44,599 nt of DNA from Fragilariopsis cylindrus CCMP1102 (Eukaryota; Bacillariophyta; Bacillariophyceae; Bacillariales; Bacillariaceae), in assembly GCA_900095095.1 (NCBI GenBank), contig FMBT01000582.1:1-44599 (forward strand), written 5' to 3'. The stretch's first letter is position 1. Every line of letters starts with the position of its first letter. Below, in pieces: positions 21,879-33,563 of this stretch. The notes below the pieces were generated by a model, which saw nothing but the letters and a program-made list of their open reading frames with translations, ran no database searches and was not told the origin of the DNA. A program made the translations under genes and the position numbers.

Positions 21879-22135
21879 AATCACTTAATATCGTCAATTA
21901 AGATTTGTGAGATTGTCATTCTCACAGTTAGTTAGTCTACAAATCACGACTCACTCAACAATAGATTTGGAAGATCCAAGGAACATCGCCGAAAACAATT
22001 GGTGATCGTGCAGTACACGCTCTATAATCACTTAATAATAATATCGTCGATAAAGATATGAAAATTTGTCATTATTTGACATTATCACAGATCCATGGAA
22101 CATGACTACACTGTAGAACCGGTGATCGTGCAGTT
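21879..22135. repeat. Tandem duplication upstream of the sulfotransferase
   Basis: Two diverged copies (about 21879-22018 and 22026-22135, offset 147 bp) share ATCACTTAATA...ATCGTC, TTGTCATT, GGAACAT and GGTGATCGTGCAGT. They cover the promoter side of the gene. Confidence 0.6.
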
Positions 22136-22340
22136 TACGGCGCGCGCGCCAAAATACTGCATGCTGATTGAAAGTCTGTTCTTCGCTCGCTCCTTCGAAA
22201 TAATGCACGACTAAATAAAATCATGCTAAGGTTTTTTTACATTTGACATTAGATGAATCTTCAAGAAGGATGGTGAAAGATGACTTCGTTCGAGATAGGA
22301 ATGGTAGCCGCAAGTTATTGCAATTAACGATGGCTAGAAC

Positions 22341-22700
22341 AAAGATGGTTCTGCAAAGATATCAAAGTCATGGTTGGCATTTGTTGAAAGAGATGCAAAG
22401 AGTCTTACCCTGTTCAAGAATCCGGATTTGCTGTTGCATGCTTGGGGAATCGCCCCAGATGCTTGCGTTTTTGTATGGTGAATTAGTAATACTCTAAGAA
22501 AGAAAGACATTATTACTGCTTCAACTGGGCAACAAATTGCAAAAGCTAGCAACAAGTAAGGTATCCAAGTTCCTACTGACGGGAAACGGGAAACACGCCC
22601 AAACAAGCAATTGACAAGAAGAATGGAAATAGATTCTGGGGTGACACTTTTCATCATCACTCATGATATTTTGTTAATTTTATCATTACATATAGTATGA
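22341..22700 (+). pseudogene. Decayed protein-like ORF with two in-frame stops
   Basis: A single frame reads KDGSAKISKSWLAFVERDAK, SLTLFKNPDLLLHAWGIAPD, ACVFVW, TGA (22479), then ISNTLRKKDIITASTGQQIA, KASNK, TAA (22557), then GIQVPTDGKRETRPNKQ and onwards to TGA 22698. The composition is clearly protein-like. ATG-initiated ORFs in the other frames here are shadows. It ends 6 bp before the stop of the convergent Tudor-like gene. The family is unknown. The breaks are substitutions to stops, unlike the homopolymer frameshifts elsewhere, so this looks like true decay or, less likely, an unspliced gene. Confidence 0.5.
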
Positions 22701-22705
22701 TGTAC

Positions 22706-23288
22706 TTATTTTGAATTACTATTACTAGTAGAGGAGGATGATAATGATGACGCGGACGCTGATGCTGATTCTGAGGACCACCAATTTTCAAATATAATTC
22801 GATGAAATGGTTTCATCCATAACCAATTTTGTATATGTATTGCTTTTAATACACCACTATACAGTATCATTTCTTTCGAATGTAATCCTAATTCAATTAA
22901 TTTTTTGGCATATAATTCCATTTCATATTGATTTGGATGATGTCCAATTGCATCCTTTGATAATAATTGGACCAGATTTTTCTTTTGTTGTAGATATTGA
23001 GAATTATTATCATGAGTATTATTATCATGATCGTTTTCAACTACTTTGATTTCATTATGTTCATTATCTTCTTTTTCTTCCTGTTTTAATTTTACGTCGT
23101 CGTCATCATCTTGAGATAGATCGATGACAGGTTGTTGTTGAACTGGTTGTTGATGTTTGATGCCGTTTCCTTTTTCTACTTCTTCTTTTTCTTCTCCAAC
23201 ACTATTCTTATTGCTTTTGAATACCTCGACGACGTTTTCGTTTTCACTTCCAATGGTAGTGGTATTGGTATCATCGTTTTGTTGCTGT

Positions 23289-23320
<32 letters not shown>

Positions 23321-24996
23321 AACCAGTGCTTGTTTATTGTTGTTGTTGTTTCTTTCTTTACCATCATCTTCATCTTCACTCATTAATCGATCAGTTAATG
23401 CTGTTGATAGAATCGATTTCACTCCACCACGGCGTTTTTTGTTGCGATTATCATCGAAATTTAGAGCTTCATCGTCTTCATCAGCAACATAATCCTCCTC
23501 GCTATCCTCACTATCGTCATCCTTATCATCGTTATTGTAAGAATAGGATGCAAGTTCGTCTTCATGTAACCATTCTATTTGATCATCATCATCATATTGC
23601 ACCATCCGACATAACACATTACATCGTTTCTGGCCATCATAAAATTGGTCCGGTTTGACGCTGGTAATAACACGTCCAGTATAAAATTTTCCATCATCAA
23701 ATTTACGTCGGATTGTATAGTTCATATAGTTGCGATTTTCTTCCAAAATTTGTGCTGCTTTTTGTTTTTGTGTTAATTCAGCTGTTGATGCGGTAGTTGT
23801 TGTTGTTTGATTGTGTGATGATCTTTGTTTTTGGTTTCGTTTATCTTTATACAACGGGTTGTTGCTGCTTCTGCTGGTATCGCTGGGTGTTGTTGTTGTT
23901 GTTGCTGCTGCTGATGATGTCGCAGCTGCTACTACTGCTGACTTCTTCTTTTTAATATGTTTCTTCTTCTTCTTCTTCCTAGTGTTTGAGTTGTTATCAG
24001 TTGTGGCAATAACAACCCCTGTATCAACAGAAACGTCAACGTCATCACTATTCCTATTATTGTTAGTAGTAGTAGTAGTAGCATTATTATTATAAGGAAA
24101 AGAAGAAGAATCAGAATCAGAAGGAGGATGCGCGGAAATTTTTCGTTGGTCCTGTTGTCTTTGACGTTTTTTTTTAAATCTTGTTGTAGACGTTTTCTAT
24201 CAGCTATCTTTCTTGTTGCTGTTTCGTTCTCCTTTCGTTTCCTTTTATTATGGAATTGTTGAAGTCCATGATTGATATCAAGACGACGACGATATGCTTT
24301 CTTTTCATATTCATTTTCTAAATGATCAACGTCAGGTAGTAATAATGTTCTACTACGTGTAGTAGCAGCAGCAGCAGTAGTAGCAGTAGTAGCTGGTGTT
24401 GTTGTTCCAATTGTTGTTCGTGCAAGATGCTGATTACCACTTTCTCTGATTCGACGACTACTTCTACTACTACCACTGTTACTACTACTACTACCTAATG
24501 CTGTAGCAGAATTAGGATTCTTATTTTGTATCAAGGCTGCTTTTATACGATTATTACGACTTTTCGATTTTTCATATATTTTACCATCCACTCTGGATAC
24601 ATTCAATTGTTTTGTGGAATCACGATGAAGACTAGTACTAGCAGTAGTAGGAATTGATGTTGATTGACTACTACCACCTCCCTTTCTAGCACTCTTTGTT
24701 ACTGGTGTTGTGCTTTTTCGCCGTTGTTGTGTTCTTGTCGTATTTGATTTTGATTTTGCTTTTGCTATTGCTATTATTTCTTGTCGCTGCTGCTGCTGCT
24801 GCTGCTCCTGCTCCTGCTGCTCCTGCTGCGGACTACGAGCCAAAGCACTTCTTCTATTATTATATGTAAGACCAGAACCAGCACGATCATCGTGCTGAGA
24901 ATCAAAACGATATTTTGGTGCACTTCTCTTTTTGTTGTTTTGTTTTGACGTCATAATTCCTTCCAATCGGTCACGGCATGATAATGATTTTGTCAT
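22706..24996 (-). CDS. Large basic nuclear protein with Tudor-like domain
   Basis: Two minus-strand ORFs (24996 to 23932, and the frame ending at 22706) are one gene. The upstream frame goes wrong at a 9-T tract (24167-24175; A9 in the mRNA sense), and adding one A continues DLKKKRQRQQDQRKISAHPP into the downstream frame, which is open well above its first start-like codon. The corrected length is 763 aa. The N-terminal half is basic and low-complexity (poly-Q, KKKKKKHIKKKK nuclear-localisation signals). A Tudor/chromo-like barrel follows: IRRKFDDGKFYTGRVITS...RMVQYDDDDQIEWLHEDEL. Acidic and poly-Q linkers lead to a conserved-looking C-terminal block (DAIGHHPNQYEMELYAKKLI, WLWMKPFHRIIFENWW). 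Such domains read methylated histones, so a chromatin role is inferred. ATG at 24996. Confidence 0.75.
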
Positions 24997-25257
24997 GATT
25001 CTTTGTTTTGTTTGTTTCTTTATTTGTTTTTCTTTTTCTTTAATGATAGGAGGGTAGTGTTGTGTTGCGTTGTGTTGATTATATAGTTTGACTTATGTTC
25101 CTTTTCTTTTCACTTCTTGCCTTACTACAGAGTGTATTAGCGGTAACGTACTGTGAGTGAATGTCAACTTAAAAGAACCGGTGATGTGATTTTTGTTTGA
25201 AATACGGTACTAGTACATGCAGCAACGGTATTTTCATATGGCTAGATACACAATGTA

Positions 25258-25478
25258 CTTCCTCCGTGCAACGCTTGTTTCGTACAAGCTATCGATTGGA
25301 AATTTTGCTTGTAATTAAGAGGTTCAACGACGAAATTTGCAAGGAGGATGAGGGAAACTTGTGACTTTAATCCTCTATTTTGTGAGTAGATCTAAATATT
25401 TTTAGGTTTTAGCTTCCTTTTACACGCTTGTTAATTTTCAACGATAGCGCGTACGAAGAAAACGTTGCACGGAGGAAG
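25258..25478. mobile_element. 221-bp Stowaway-like MITE (Tc1/mariner type)
   Basis: Terminal inverted repeats of 28 bp (25258-25285 and 25451-25478, 25/28 matching) start CTTCCTCCGTGCAACG. They are flanked by TA on both sides (25256-25257 and 25479-25480), the expected mariner target duplication. The ends resemble the plant Stowaway consensus CTCCCTCCGT. No coding capacity. A hairpin relic with the same ends lies at 2313-2366. Confidence 0.85.
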
Positions 25479-26363
25479 TACTGTACCGTATGTGCTCCTA
25501 CGATTGATTGATCAATTTTCATTCCCATAAATAAATTGAATCGAATCAATCTATCTACTTAGCATGCATCAGTCGAAAAGGCAAGATTTACAGTATGAAG
25601 ACTATATTAGCTCTTATCATTCACTAATCAAATCCGCTTAATCAATCATCGTCGGGATACCTACCGGTACCGGTTAATCAAGATCTTCATTTTCATTCGA
25701 TTGATTGGCACGATTCTTTGTGATGGCTTCATGGAAAATGAAATGAAGCTAAAGTAAACAGGAACAGGAACAGGAACAGGATCGATGCGATGCGATACGA
25801 CGCAGATATTTCATTTATAAGCGACGACACCAATATGTTTGGACATTCGATTTGCTGGGGCCTCCCCCTACTACCCCTGGATTCGAACCAAAACCTTTTG
25901 TTGCTATGTTTTGTGTGCACAACTTATTGGAAAGATGCAGAACAAAGATTGAATGAATTGGCCTACAATGAAAGATACTCAGACTTTATATACTAGAGTG
26001 GTATGTGAAGAGAATGGACTGAGGATAAATAATATAGGTATGCCATAGTAGTGCAAGAACTGTTCCACAAATTACGAAATGTTGTTCGGATGAGAACAGG
26101 GAGAATACGGGGAAAGGAGATGATGGGTATGTACTATCGATAAAAGGGGTAAAAAGGTTGTGATGAAATCGAATTGGCTACAGTACAGTACTTTGCATTA
26201 CACAAAAATAGGAAGAAATCAATACCCCCCAAACACGAGAGACTAAAATTTTATCATATTTGTTTTTGAAATATATCAGAGGAAAATATAATTTTTTTTA
26301 CGTGCACTTTATATGAAGTTTCTATAGACATGCATCTCTCTCTCTCTCTCTCTCTCTTTATTT
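25479..26363. other. Intergenic, no gene supported
   Basis: Contains (GGAACA)4 near 25757-25781 and (TC)n at 26334-26356. A short TTCGAACC stretch at 25882 resembles a tRNA T-arm, but no cloverleaf can be built. Confidence 0.5.
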
Positions 26364-29325
26364 CTAATACACTAACGAATCAGAATCTTCACCTTTATCT
26401 AGATTTGCATTGTCATCATCATCGTCAACGTCATCGTCGTCGTTAATAGCGCCGTTTATTTTCTTCAGCGTACATTTCCATTTCATCAATAGAAGTAGCA
26501 TCATCGTCATCATCATCATCGTTTGTTCCCATGTTGATATCTGCATCCGTGGTATCCTTGATGTTGCGACTAGTCAATAATGTTGCGTCGTTCTCATCAT
26601 CTTCTACTTCTTCGTCATCATCAGCATCATCAGCATCATCAGCATTATCAGCATCATCAGCATCATCAGCATCATCAGCATCATCAGCATCATCAGCATC
26701 ATCAGCATCATCAGCATCATCATCAGCAACATCAGCAACATCAGCATCATCATCGTCGTTAATGCCTTGCTCACTGTTGTTATCCAATTTCTTCCCACTC
26801 GATGACGTTGTTAGTTTTTTCACTTCGTCGAGATCATCGTTTTCGTCATCACTTTCGTCATCACCATCATCGTTGACTCCTTCCTCCTCCGAAGTACCGA
26901 CGGAATCGGCATCATCGACATTTTTTGTAGTGCCTGTGATTGTTGTTGTTGGCGCAGCCGCAGCCTTCGTAGTCTTTGGAGTCGTTACAGCCGTTTTCAT
27001 TTTATAATCATAACTTACTTTTTTTGTAGTAGAACTTGCTACTAAATCCTTTCGCATCGAGATGTCACTTGGTAATTGCCACTTACTATCAAGATCAAGA
27101 GCGGTATATATAGAAAAAGAAAAATATTAGAAACAACCCCCTCAAGTGAGAAAACAGAAAGTGTGGAGCTTTCAATACAGTCGACAAATACACATGCTGT
27201 ACAATAATTGTACACAAACAAAACATTTTATTTTTGCAAAAACCAAATTTGAAACAATTTGATACAAGTTGACATCAGTGACATCTTTTATTGACACTAT
27301 ATGTACATGTACATGGTACAGAGTACTTACATGTATCGTCCTGCACCAGATGTTCTTGAAAATCCTGCTTTTAATAATGACTTTGTGATAGATGCTTGAT
27401 AAGATCGTGGTTCCATATTAGATAACATTTGTTGGACCCATCTTTTATATTGTTTTGAATGTTCAATCCATTCCATAATAGTTGTTCGTGATACACCTGG
27501 TCCTTTATCTTTACTAGTAGTAGCAGTAGTATTGTTACTGTTACTGTTGTCTAATATTTCTTGTTGTATTTCTTTTGAGGAACCCGCCGATCGTACAGCA
27601 TGATAACATAGAGTGGAACCAATAATTTGATGTTTCCTTTCCATAATCCTTTGGATACCGCATCATTCATTATTTCTAGTAGACTTTTTACAGGTAATGC
27701 TTCCATTTCTTTTGCTAATGAATTATTTTTTTCTTTTAATGTATTACTACCGTTAGCAGTAGTAGCATAAGATGTTGGTTCAGTAGCAGTAGTAATGGTG
27801 CTATCGGTGGTGGCAGTCATAGACTTCTTCTTCTTTGATTTTTTACTTGGCATAGCCGATGATGCAATTCTTGGTACCGGTACAGGACGTTTTTTACCAC
27901 TACTACTACTATTTCCGGTAGTAGTGGCGGTGCCGCTAGCAGTAGCAGCAGCAGCAGTAGTCTTCGTCTTCTTCTTCGTTGGGGTTGCTGTAGGTCTACC
28001 AGATGTTTTCTTGTTCTTCTTGTTCGCGACCATAGATTTGATATTTTCTTCGTCATCACCACTACTACTGCTATCGCCATTATCATTATCATTATCATTA
28101 TCATCCGAATCTAATAATGGAATTTCATGTGGTATGTATTCCGCATCAGTCGGTAGTAAAAAGTACATGAGAAATGTTGAAATTCTGATGGAAGAAAAAA
28201 GAAAAGGAAAAGGAAAAGAAGATGGATGAGATAGGCAAGGCAGGTAGGGGGATAGGTAGATACAGAGACAATCCTCTTATAAAGTTATATCACGTACCGA
28301 ATAGCTGATCCACTCCGTAAGACAATCGAATCACCTTGTTCAATTCTTTCTAAATCCACTAATATTCTATTTTTACCTAAATTTTCAATCACATAAAATC
28401 CATTCGTTGGTAAATTTGTGGTGGTATCAAAATTCGTGGTTGGTGGACATCGTAGATGATCTGGATTTGGTTTTGGTAGTCGGAGTAATTTATTATACAA
28501 AGTTGATGCTGATGTTGCTAATGCTGCTAACGCTGATGTTGCTGATGTTGCTGATGCTATTAATGGTGATGGTGGTGGTTTCATATAAATACATTTAGAT
28601 TGTTTCCTATCATAGACCATCCGTCCACCTTGTATATCACGATAATAGATGGTACAATGTTTTCTACTTAATGCTTTAATTTTACCTAATCCAAAAAAGT
28701 TGGGATTGTTGGTATCACCATCATGAGATCGTCCAAATACTGCTGGTAATGCGGTAATATCAATGGTGATTCGTTCTTGACTACCAGTTTTGGTATCCTC
28801 ACGGAGACCATCTAATAATGCAAATGAGGATGAATTTGAATTTGATTTTGATTTTGATTTAGTGGTGATGGATGATGATGATGATTTTCTTTCACCACCT
28901 AATACTATAATATCCTCATCATCTGCATCTTCTTCTTCATCATCTTCTTCTTTCTTCTTCTGCTGCTTTGGTGGTGGTAATGATGATGACGATGGCGATG
29001 GTGAGGGTGGTGCTGTACTAACCGGATCATCGGTATCGTTATCGTCAGCGTTATTGTCGTTATCGTTATTATCGTTATTATCGTTAGCAGCAGCAGCAGC
29101 AGCAGTCTTCTCGTCAGCATCGTTATCATCCTCATCATTCTCCCCGCCAGCATCTGTATCACCTTCACCTTCGCCACCAGCAACACTACTATTCACCGAA
29201 GGAGGTGATGTAGCGAGTGATGTAGCGAGTGATGTAGATGGTGATAATGATTGTTGGATTTGCATGACAACATCGCCGTCATTAGCTTTAGCATTATCAT
29301 TATCATCTTCGTCGCTTACATTCAT
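26364..29325 (-). CDS. FHA-domain nuclear protein with possible winged-helix (H1/H5-like) region
   Basis: Three exons: 29325-28298, 28184-27331, 27085-26364. Introns are 113 bp (GTACGT...CATCAG) and 245 bp (GTAAGT...GATAG), both joining in phase (SAIR|ISTFLMYFLLP; AGRY|IKWQLPSD). ATG 29325; the upstream TTG is not needed. After an acidic N-terminus comes an FHA domain with FGRSHDG, the phosphothreonine-binding ALSRKHCTIYY, and FYVIENLGKNRILVD...GDSIVLRSG, split by an Ala/Ser/Pro insert. NLS-like Lys stretches follow. Then a folded block (SKGLWKGKHQIIGSTLCYHA; VSRTTIMEWIEHSKQYKRWV; SITKSLLKAGFSRTSGAGRY) has the rhythm of a linker-histone winged helix. The C-terminus is an acidic DDA repeat. 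Two homopolymer frameshifts interrupt it (27633-27635, one T lost; 26459-26462, one T gained); corrected length is 867 aa. It is likely a chromatin or transcription regulator. Confidence 0.75.
26617..26755. repeat. (ATCATCAGC)n minisatellite coding DDA repeats
   Basis: A 9-bp unit repeated about 14 times inside the last FHA-gene exon encodes (ADD)n on the minus strand. Three more repeat-related units vary in spacing. Confidence 0.9.
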
Positions 29326-29911
29326 TATTATGGCTTTTTGTTTTTTCCTTCCAAATTCAAAATTCAAATACTGTAATTCCGTTATAGTACCTAACAGATT
29401 GTATGTACAGTATGCTGTATGTGATTAATTCGATTTGACTTCGCTTATCTTTCTTCGATAGAGCTAAGGTTGCTACGGGGCTGGAAGAACTTGAACTGTC
29501 AGTAGCTAGTAATGCAATGAATTGAACTGAAATGAAATAATGATCATTGCTTGACTCTGTTGTTGTTGCTTGTTTGTTGCGGTAACAACAGCCAAGCTGG
29601 TGCTGCGTCGTCCGATCTTTCACTTGCTTCGTTGCTTGCATGAGAGAGATTTGAAACCCCTTCCTTCCTTCCTTCCATTCCTTCCTTGCGATAAGTTAGT
29701 TTCGTGCGTGCGAAAAAAAAATTAAAAATTGAACATTTACCGCGCGAACGCGATTTGAAAAAAAAAATTTGAGGGGTGCGCAACGAACAAAAATTCTCGC
29801 GGCGCATGTTTTTGATTTTTACAGTGAATTTAGTTTTTGAGTCCCACGAATTTAAGTCACGATTTGCACACATTTTAGGAATTTATAAAATAATGTATGT
29901 GTACACACAAC
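29326..29911. other. Intergenic; 5' flank of the FHA gene
   Basis: No credible ORF. (CCTT)n-like runs near 29660-29690. Confidence 0.5.
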
Positions 29912-30990
29912 AAAATATCTCATTTGAAAGGGTTGCAAAGGACAGCACCTTCTGGGTCCGGTGCACTAGCATCCACACAGTGTACTAGAACATTGTGTTT
30001 GCCTCCTACAAGTTTTTTGTTCATGGGGTTGTAGAAAAAAAATCTTTTTGCTAATGTGGTAGGCACACAAATAACTAGATTTTTGACCAAAATGAACCAC
30101 AAAATATCTCATATAAAAGTGTTGCAACAAACAACACCTTCTGGGTCCGGTGCACTAGCATCCGCATAGTGTATTAAAACATTGTTTTTGCCTCCTACAA
30201 CTTTTTTGTTCATGTGGTTGCAGAATACAATTTGTTTTGCTAATGTGGTAGGCACACAAAAAACAACATGTTTGATCAAAATGAACCACAAAATATCTCA
30301 TTTGAAGGGTTGCAAAGAACAATACTTTTTGGGTCAGGTGCACTAGCATCCACATAGTGTATTAGAACATTGTGTTTGCCTCTAACACCATTTCTGTTCC
30401 TGTGGTTGAGGAATATAATTCATTTTGCTAATGTGGTAGGCACACAAATAATAATATCAAGATTTTCGATCAAAATGAACCACAAAATATCTCATTTAAA
30501 GGATTGCAAAAAACAATACTTTTTGGGTCAGGTGCACTAGCATCTACATAGTGTATTAGAACATTGTGTTTGCCTCCTACAAGTTTTCTATTCCTATGGT
30601 TGAGGAATATAATTCATTTTGCTAATGTGGTAGGCACACAAATAATATCAAGATTTTCGATCAGAGATTAACCACAAAATATCTCATTTGAAAGGGTTGC
30701 AAAGAACAATATTTGTTGGGTCAGGTGCACTAGCATCCATTTAGTGTATTAAAACATTGTGTTTGCCTCTTACAACTTTTCTGTTCCTGTGGTTGAGGAA
30801 TAGAATTCATTTTGCTTATGTGGTAGGCACACAAATAATAATATCAAGATTTTCGATCAGAGATGAACAACAAAATATCTCATTTGAAAGGGTTGCAGAC
30901 AACAATACCTGATGGGTCAGGTGCACAAACATCTGCTTAGTGTACTAGAACATTGTGTTTCCCTCCTACCATTCCTGGTGGTTCATCATC
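29912..30990. repeat. About six tandem copies of a ~190-bp satellite-like repeat
   Basis: Units start with AAAATATCTCAT at 29912, 30101, 30290, 30484, 30676 and 30872 (spacing 189, 189, 194, 192, 196). Each unit contains GGTGCACTAGCAT, GAACATTGTGTTTGCCTC, TGCTAATGTGGTAGGCACAC and AAAATGAACCACAAAATATC or close variants. Copies diverge by point changes. ORFs crossing units (about 60 aa, minus) repeat because the DNA repeats and lack coding character. Confidence 0.9.
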
Positions 30991-33355
30991 ACCTGACTAA
31001 AGTAATTCTGATTGGTATCATTTTTACCTCACAAATTCTCATAGTGACGTTAAAATAATAGAATGAATAACTTCTCCTTAGATTCTACAACCAGCAGGGT
31101 GCACCAAAATACCACCCAGTCATCCACCCCATACCCATAGGGGACGAACCAAGGGTCATGATCCCTCATACTTACCTTATTCTTGCCTCCAGAACACAAA
31201 CATTGCATTTTAGCCAACATGTCAACAAACTTCCATGCCCAAAAGTACCATTCATAAATAGGCTGCCACCACAACATCAAAAAAAGGGACTGGACCATGG
31301 TTTCAACACCCAGATACCTTCCATATACGTATATGGTCAAAATAAACCAACAATACTTGGAACAATTGACAGATTGGTGGTGTGGTGGGGCAGGGAACAA
31401 TAAAATAGACATAAAATGGCCCAAAATTCACATGTTGCAAAAACATTTGGGAACTTACCGCGCCCATACCAGGTATGCTGAGTCCCAAACAAAATAGCTA
31501 GGCATCAACCTAATTCATAAAGATTTTGGATTATATCATTGTCTTAGGTAACGATACATATATTTGGGATGGCACGGGTCAAAACCCACTGCTATTAACT
31601 ACAAGTGGAGTCATAATGATTCATGTACATTCATAAATATTTTGAGTTCGTACAGTAAAGATTATTGCGCAGCTAACATTTTGAACCGCAAATATTACCC
31701 CAGCAACCGGGACTTCTTTTATCTTAATAAGAAAGCAAGTCCCATTTTTGAAAGAGAAACTCTCCTTGGTGCCATAACAGGAAAGCTGTTAAAATGCAAT
31801 GTAAATAGATCTGTATCCACATAATATGTAGAGATGTTTGTCTCTGATGGATGGAAAAGTACCAAGGGTATCAAGACCAGAGTAAGAGATGCAGTGCTGA
31901 GGCAGTCACATATCTATATTTAATTTACTGTGACTTATATCATTGACACACATAGTCTCTAATATGTGCCACCTATTTTGTTTTCTACTCTTTTCTTTAA
32001 TGATGATAAATAATGTATGGACTAGTTACTGGGCACCATATTTGATTCATGGAACTAGACAAAAATGCTGGGAACAACTCATGACTATATCTCCCCAGTT
32101 TATGAAATTCTATATGACATCGCACTAGCTATATCTTCTACCACACATCCGTATCAGGTATGATACTCCTGAATTGAACCAGCATATATTGATGGGGCGC
32201 CATGGATGTACGGTTGATGGCATTCCCATTGTCATATAGATTGAATAATTCTTGTCATTGCATGTAAATAATTCTGCAAGGTATTGGCTCAGTAACTAAT
32301 TGCCCCCTAGCCCATGTCCTTGTCCATGTTTACTAGTAGTAGTGTACGTGCTTGTAGGAATGATATTGTCTGTTATGGGTAACATCATAGCCTTTCTACT
32401 TGTTTGCTAATACCAATACTGATGGTGGGATCATACCCAACGTGATGCACAACAGGAAGGAGAGGGACATAGCTAGATGCCCATTCTATTCGTTTGTTTG
32501 TGTGTGTGTTTCCCGTTGTCTATCACCAATTATTGCACCCAAGGTCATTGTGTTTTAATCTTGGACAGAATGGAAACATTTGCTATTACTAGTGGTCTGT
32601 CTACTGTTCATGGAACTAGAACCTGCCTGACACATGGATGGCAGGAGATAAATATTGATGGTAATGCAGAAATATTCCTGGGGTCCACCAACAACTGCAT
32701 CCATGGGCATTATAGTTTGATTTTCCACACGAAATACACATATTTACCAGTAGTTAGTGCAGGAGGTATCATAATGAATCTATTGGGTGGTACCAGGACT
32801 AGACTAACACAAAGCTTTCTATGACCATTAACATTAGAGATTATTCTACCCATTGAACTAACACAGTCCAGTGACAGGCAGGTGTAATAATGTTGGTGGT
32901 ACCCAGATCAAACCTGACACGCAGCAGTAGGAGAGGTAAATGTTGAGATATGTTTAGCATGATATACTAACTAACTGCATCTGATACCAAATTACTTTAC
33001 AAGAACATCCAACTGCAAAAATATTCACAGTTTATTCTACATGCGCTATGCATATTTCCGTTTTTATTTGTTTGATATTGACTAGTATACAACCAACTAC
33101 TACTTGTAGTACTGATACTGCTTGTGGGACCATTTAGCCAAGCTGTCAGCAGGCAGGGAGAGAAAAATAGTTTGATTCCCACATTTCATTGATTTGTTTC
33201 TTATTCTTTTTGTCTACTAGCGTTATGGTCAGTCCTACATCCATACTACTACCATTTGACCATTTCTGGTGATTGATCATCATCACTTGACCAAAGTTAA
33301 ATAGTCCTGTAATTATCTTCACAACAATTCTCAGAACAAGTTTTTACTTTTCCAA
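30991..33355. repeat. Old non-coding repeat DNA (left part of the transposon's host)
   Basis: No gene seen. The segment 30967-31150 (GGTTCATCATCACCTGAC, AACTTCTCCTTAG, GGGTGCACCAAAATACCACC) has a paralogue in 33254-33355 continued at 39314-39400, which the transposon has split. Sub-repeats such as CATGGAACTAGA (32049, 32610) and GGTGGTACC occur. Trinucleotide repeats common elsewhere are absent, so this DNA has a different history. Confidence 0.6.
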
Positions 33356-33433
33356 TTAAGGCGCGTTCCGGCTCAAGGTGATATTTTGTGGGACACTCGC
33401 GACTCAAAATTTTGCCTCCGCGTGGAGGTATTT

Positions 33434-33563
33434 TTTGTTTGCTTTCTACAGAATTTTGTTTCGTGTCCTTCTTCTCAACAACGTCGAAGTAACAAAGTAC
33501 CTGTGTTCGTCGACGTTGTTGTCAAGAAGGACACGAAACAAAATTCTCTAGAAAGCAAACAAA
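33434..33563. repeat. 54-bp-arm hairpin near the transposon left end
   Basis: Arms 33434-33487 and 33510-33563 are complementary at 51 of 54 positions, with a 22-nt loop. The arms include GAATTTTGTTTCGTGTCC and its complement. No matching structure is seen at the right end, where only short hairpins such as ATTGGTC...GACCAAT (39155-39177) occur. Confidence 0.85.

Noticed and set aside
25860-25935. tRNA-like TTCGAACC stretch
   Set aside because: A T-arm-like stem can be drawn on the minus strand, but no matching acceptor, D-arm or anticodon arm lies at the right distance.
26531-27007. 158-codon Ser/Ala-rich ORF on the + strand
   Set aside because: Antisense shadow of the DDA/Asp-rich exon of the FHA gene.
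28790-29428. 212-codon Ser-rich + strand ORF
   Set aside because: Antisense to the acidic first exon of the FHA gene.
30155-30355. Repeated ~60-aa minus-strand ORFs in the 30-kb tandem repeat
   Set aside because: They recur only because the DNA repeats. The frames are not conserved between units and the composition is not protein-like.
29912-30990. CRISPR array
   Set aside because: Repeats are ~190 bp and contiguous with no spacers, and the genome is eukaryotic.
31050-31424. 124-codon minus-strand ORF
   Set aside because: Lies in old repeat DNA, overlaps another ORF on the + strand, and neither has domain-like composition.
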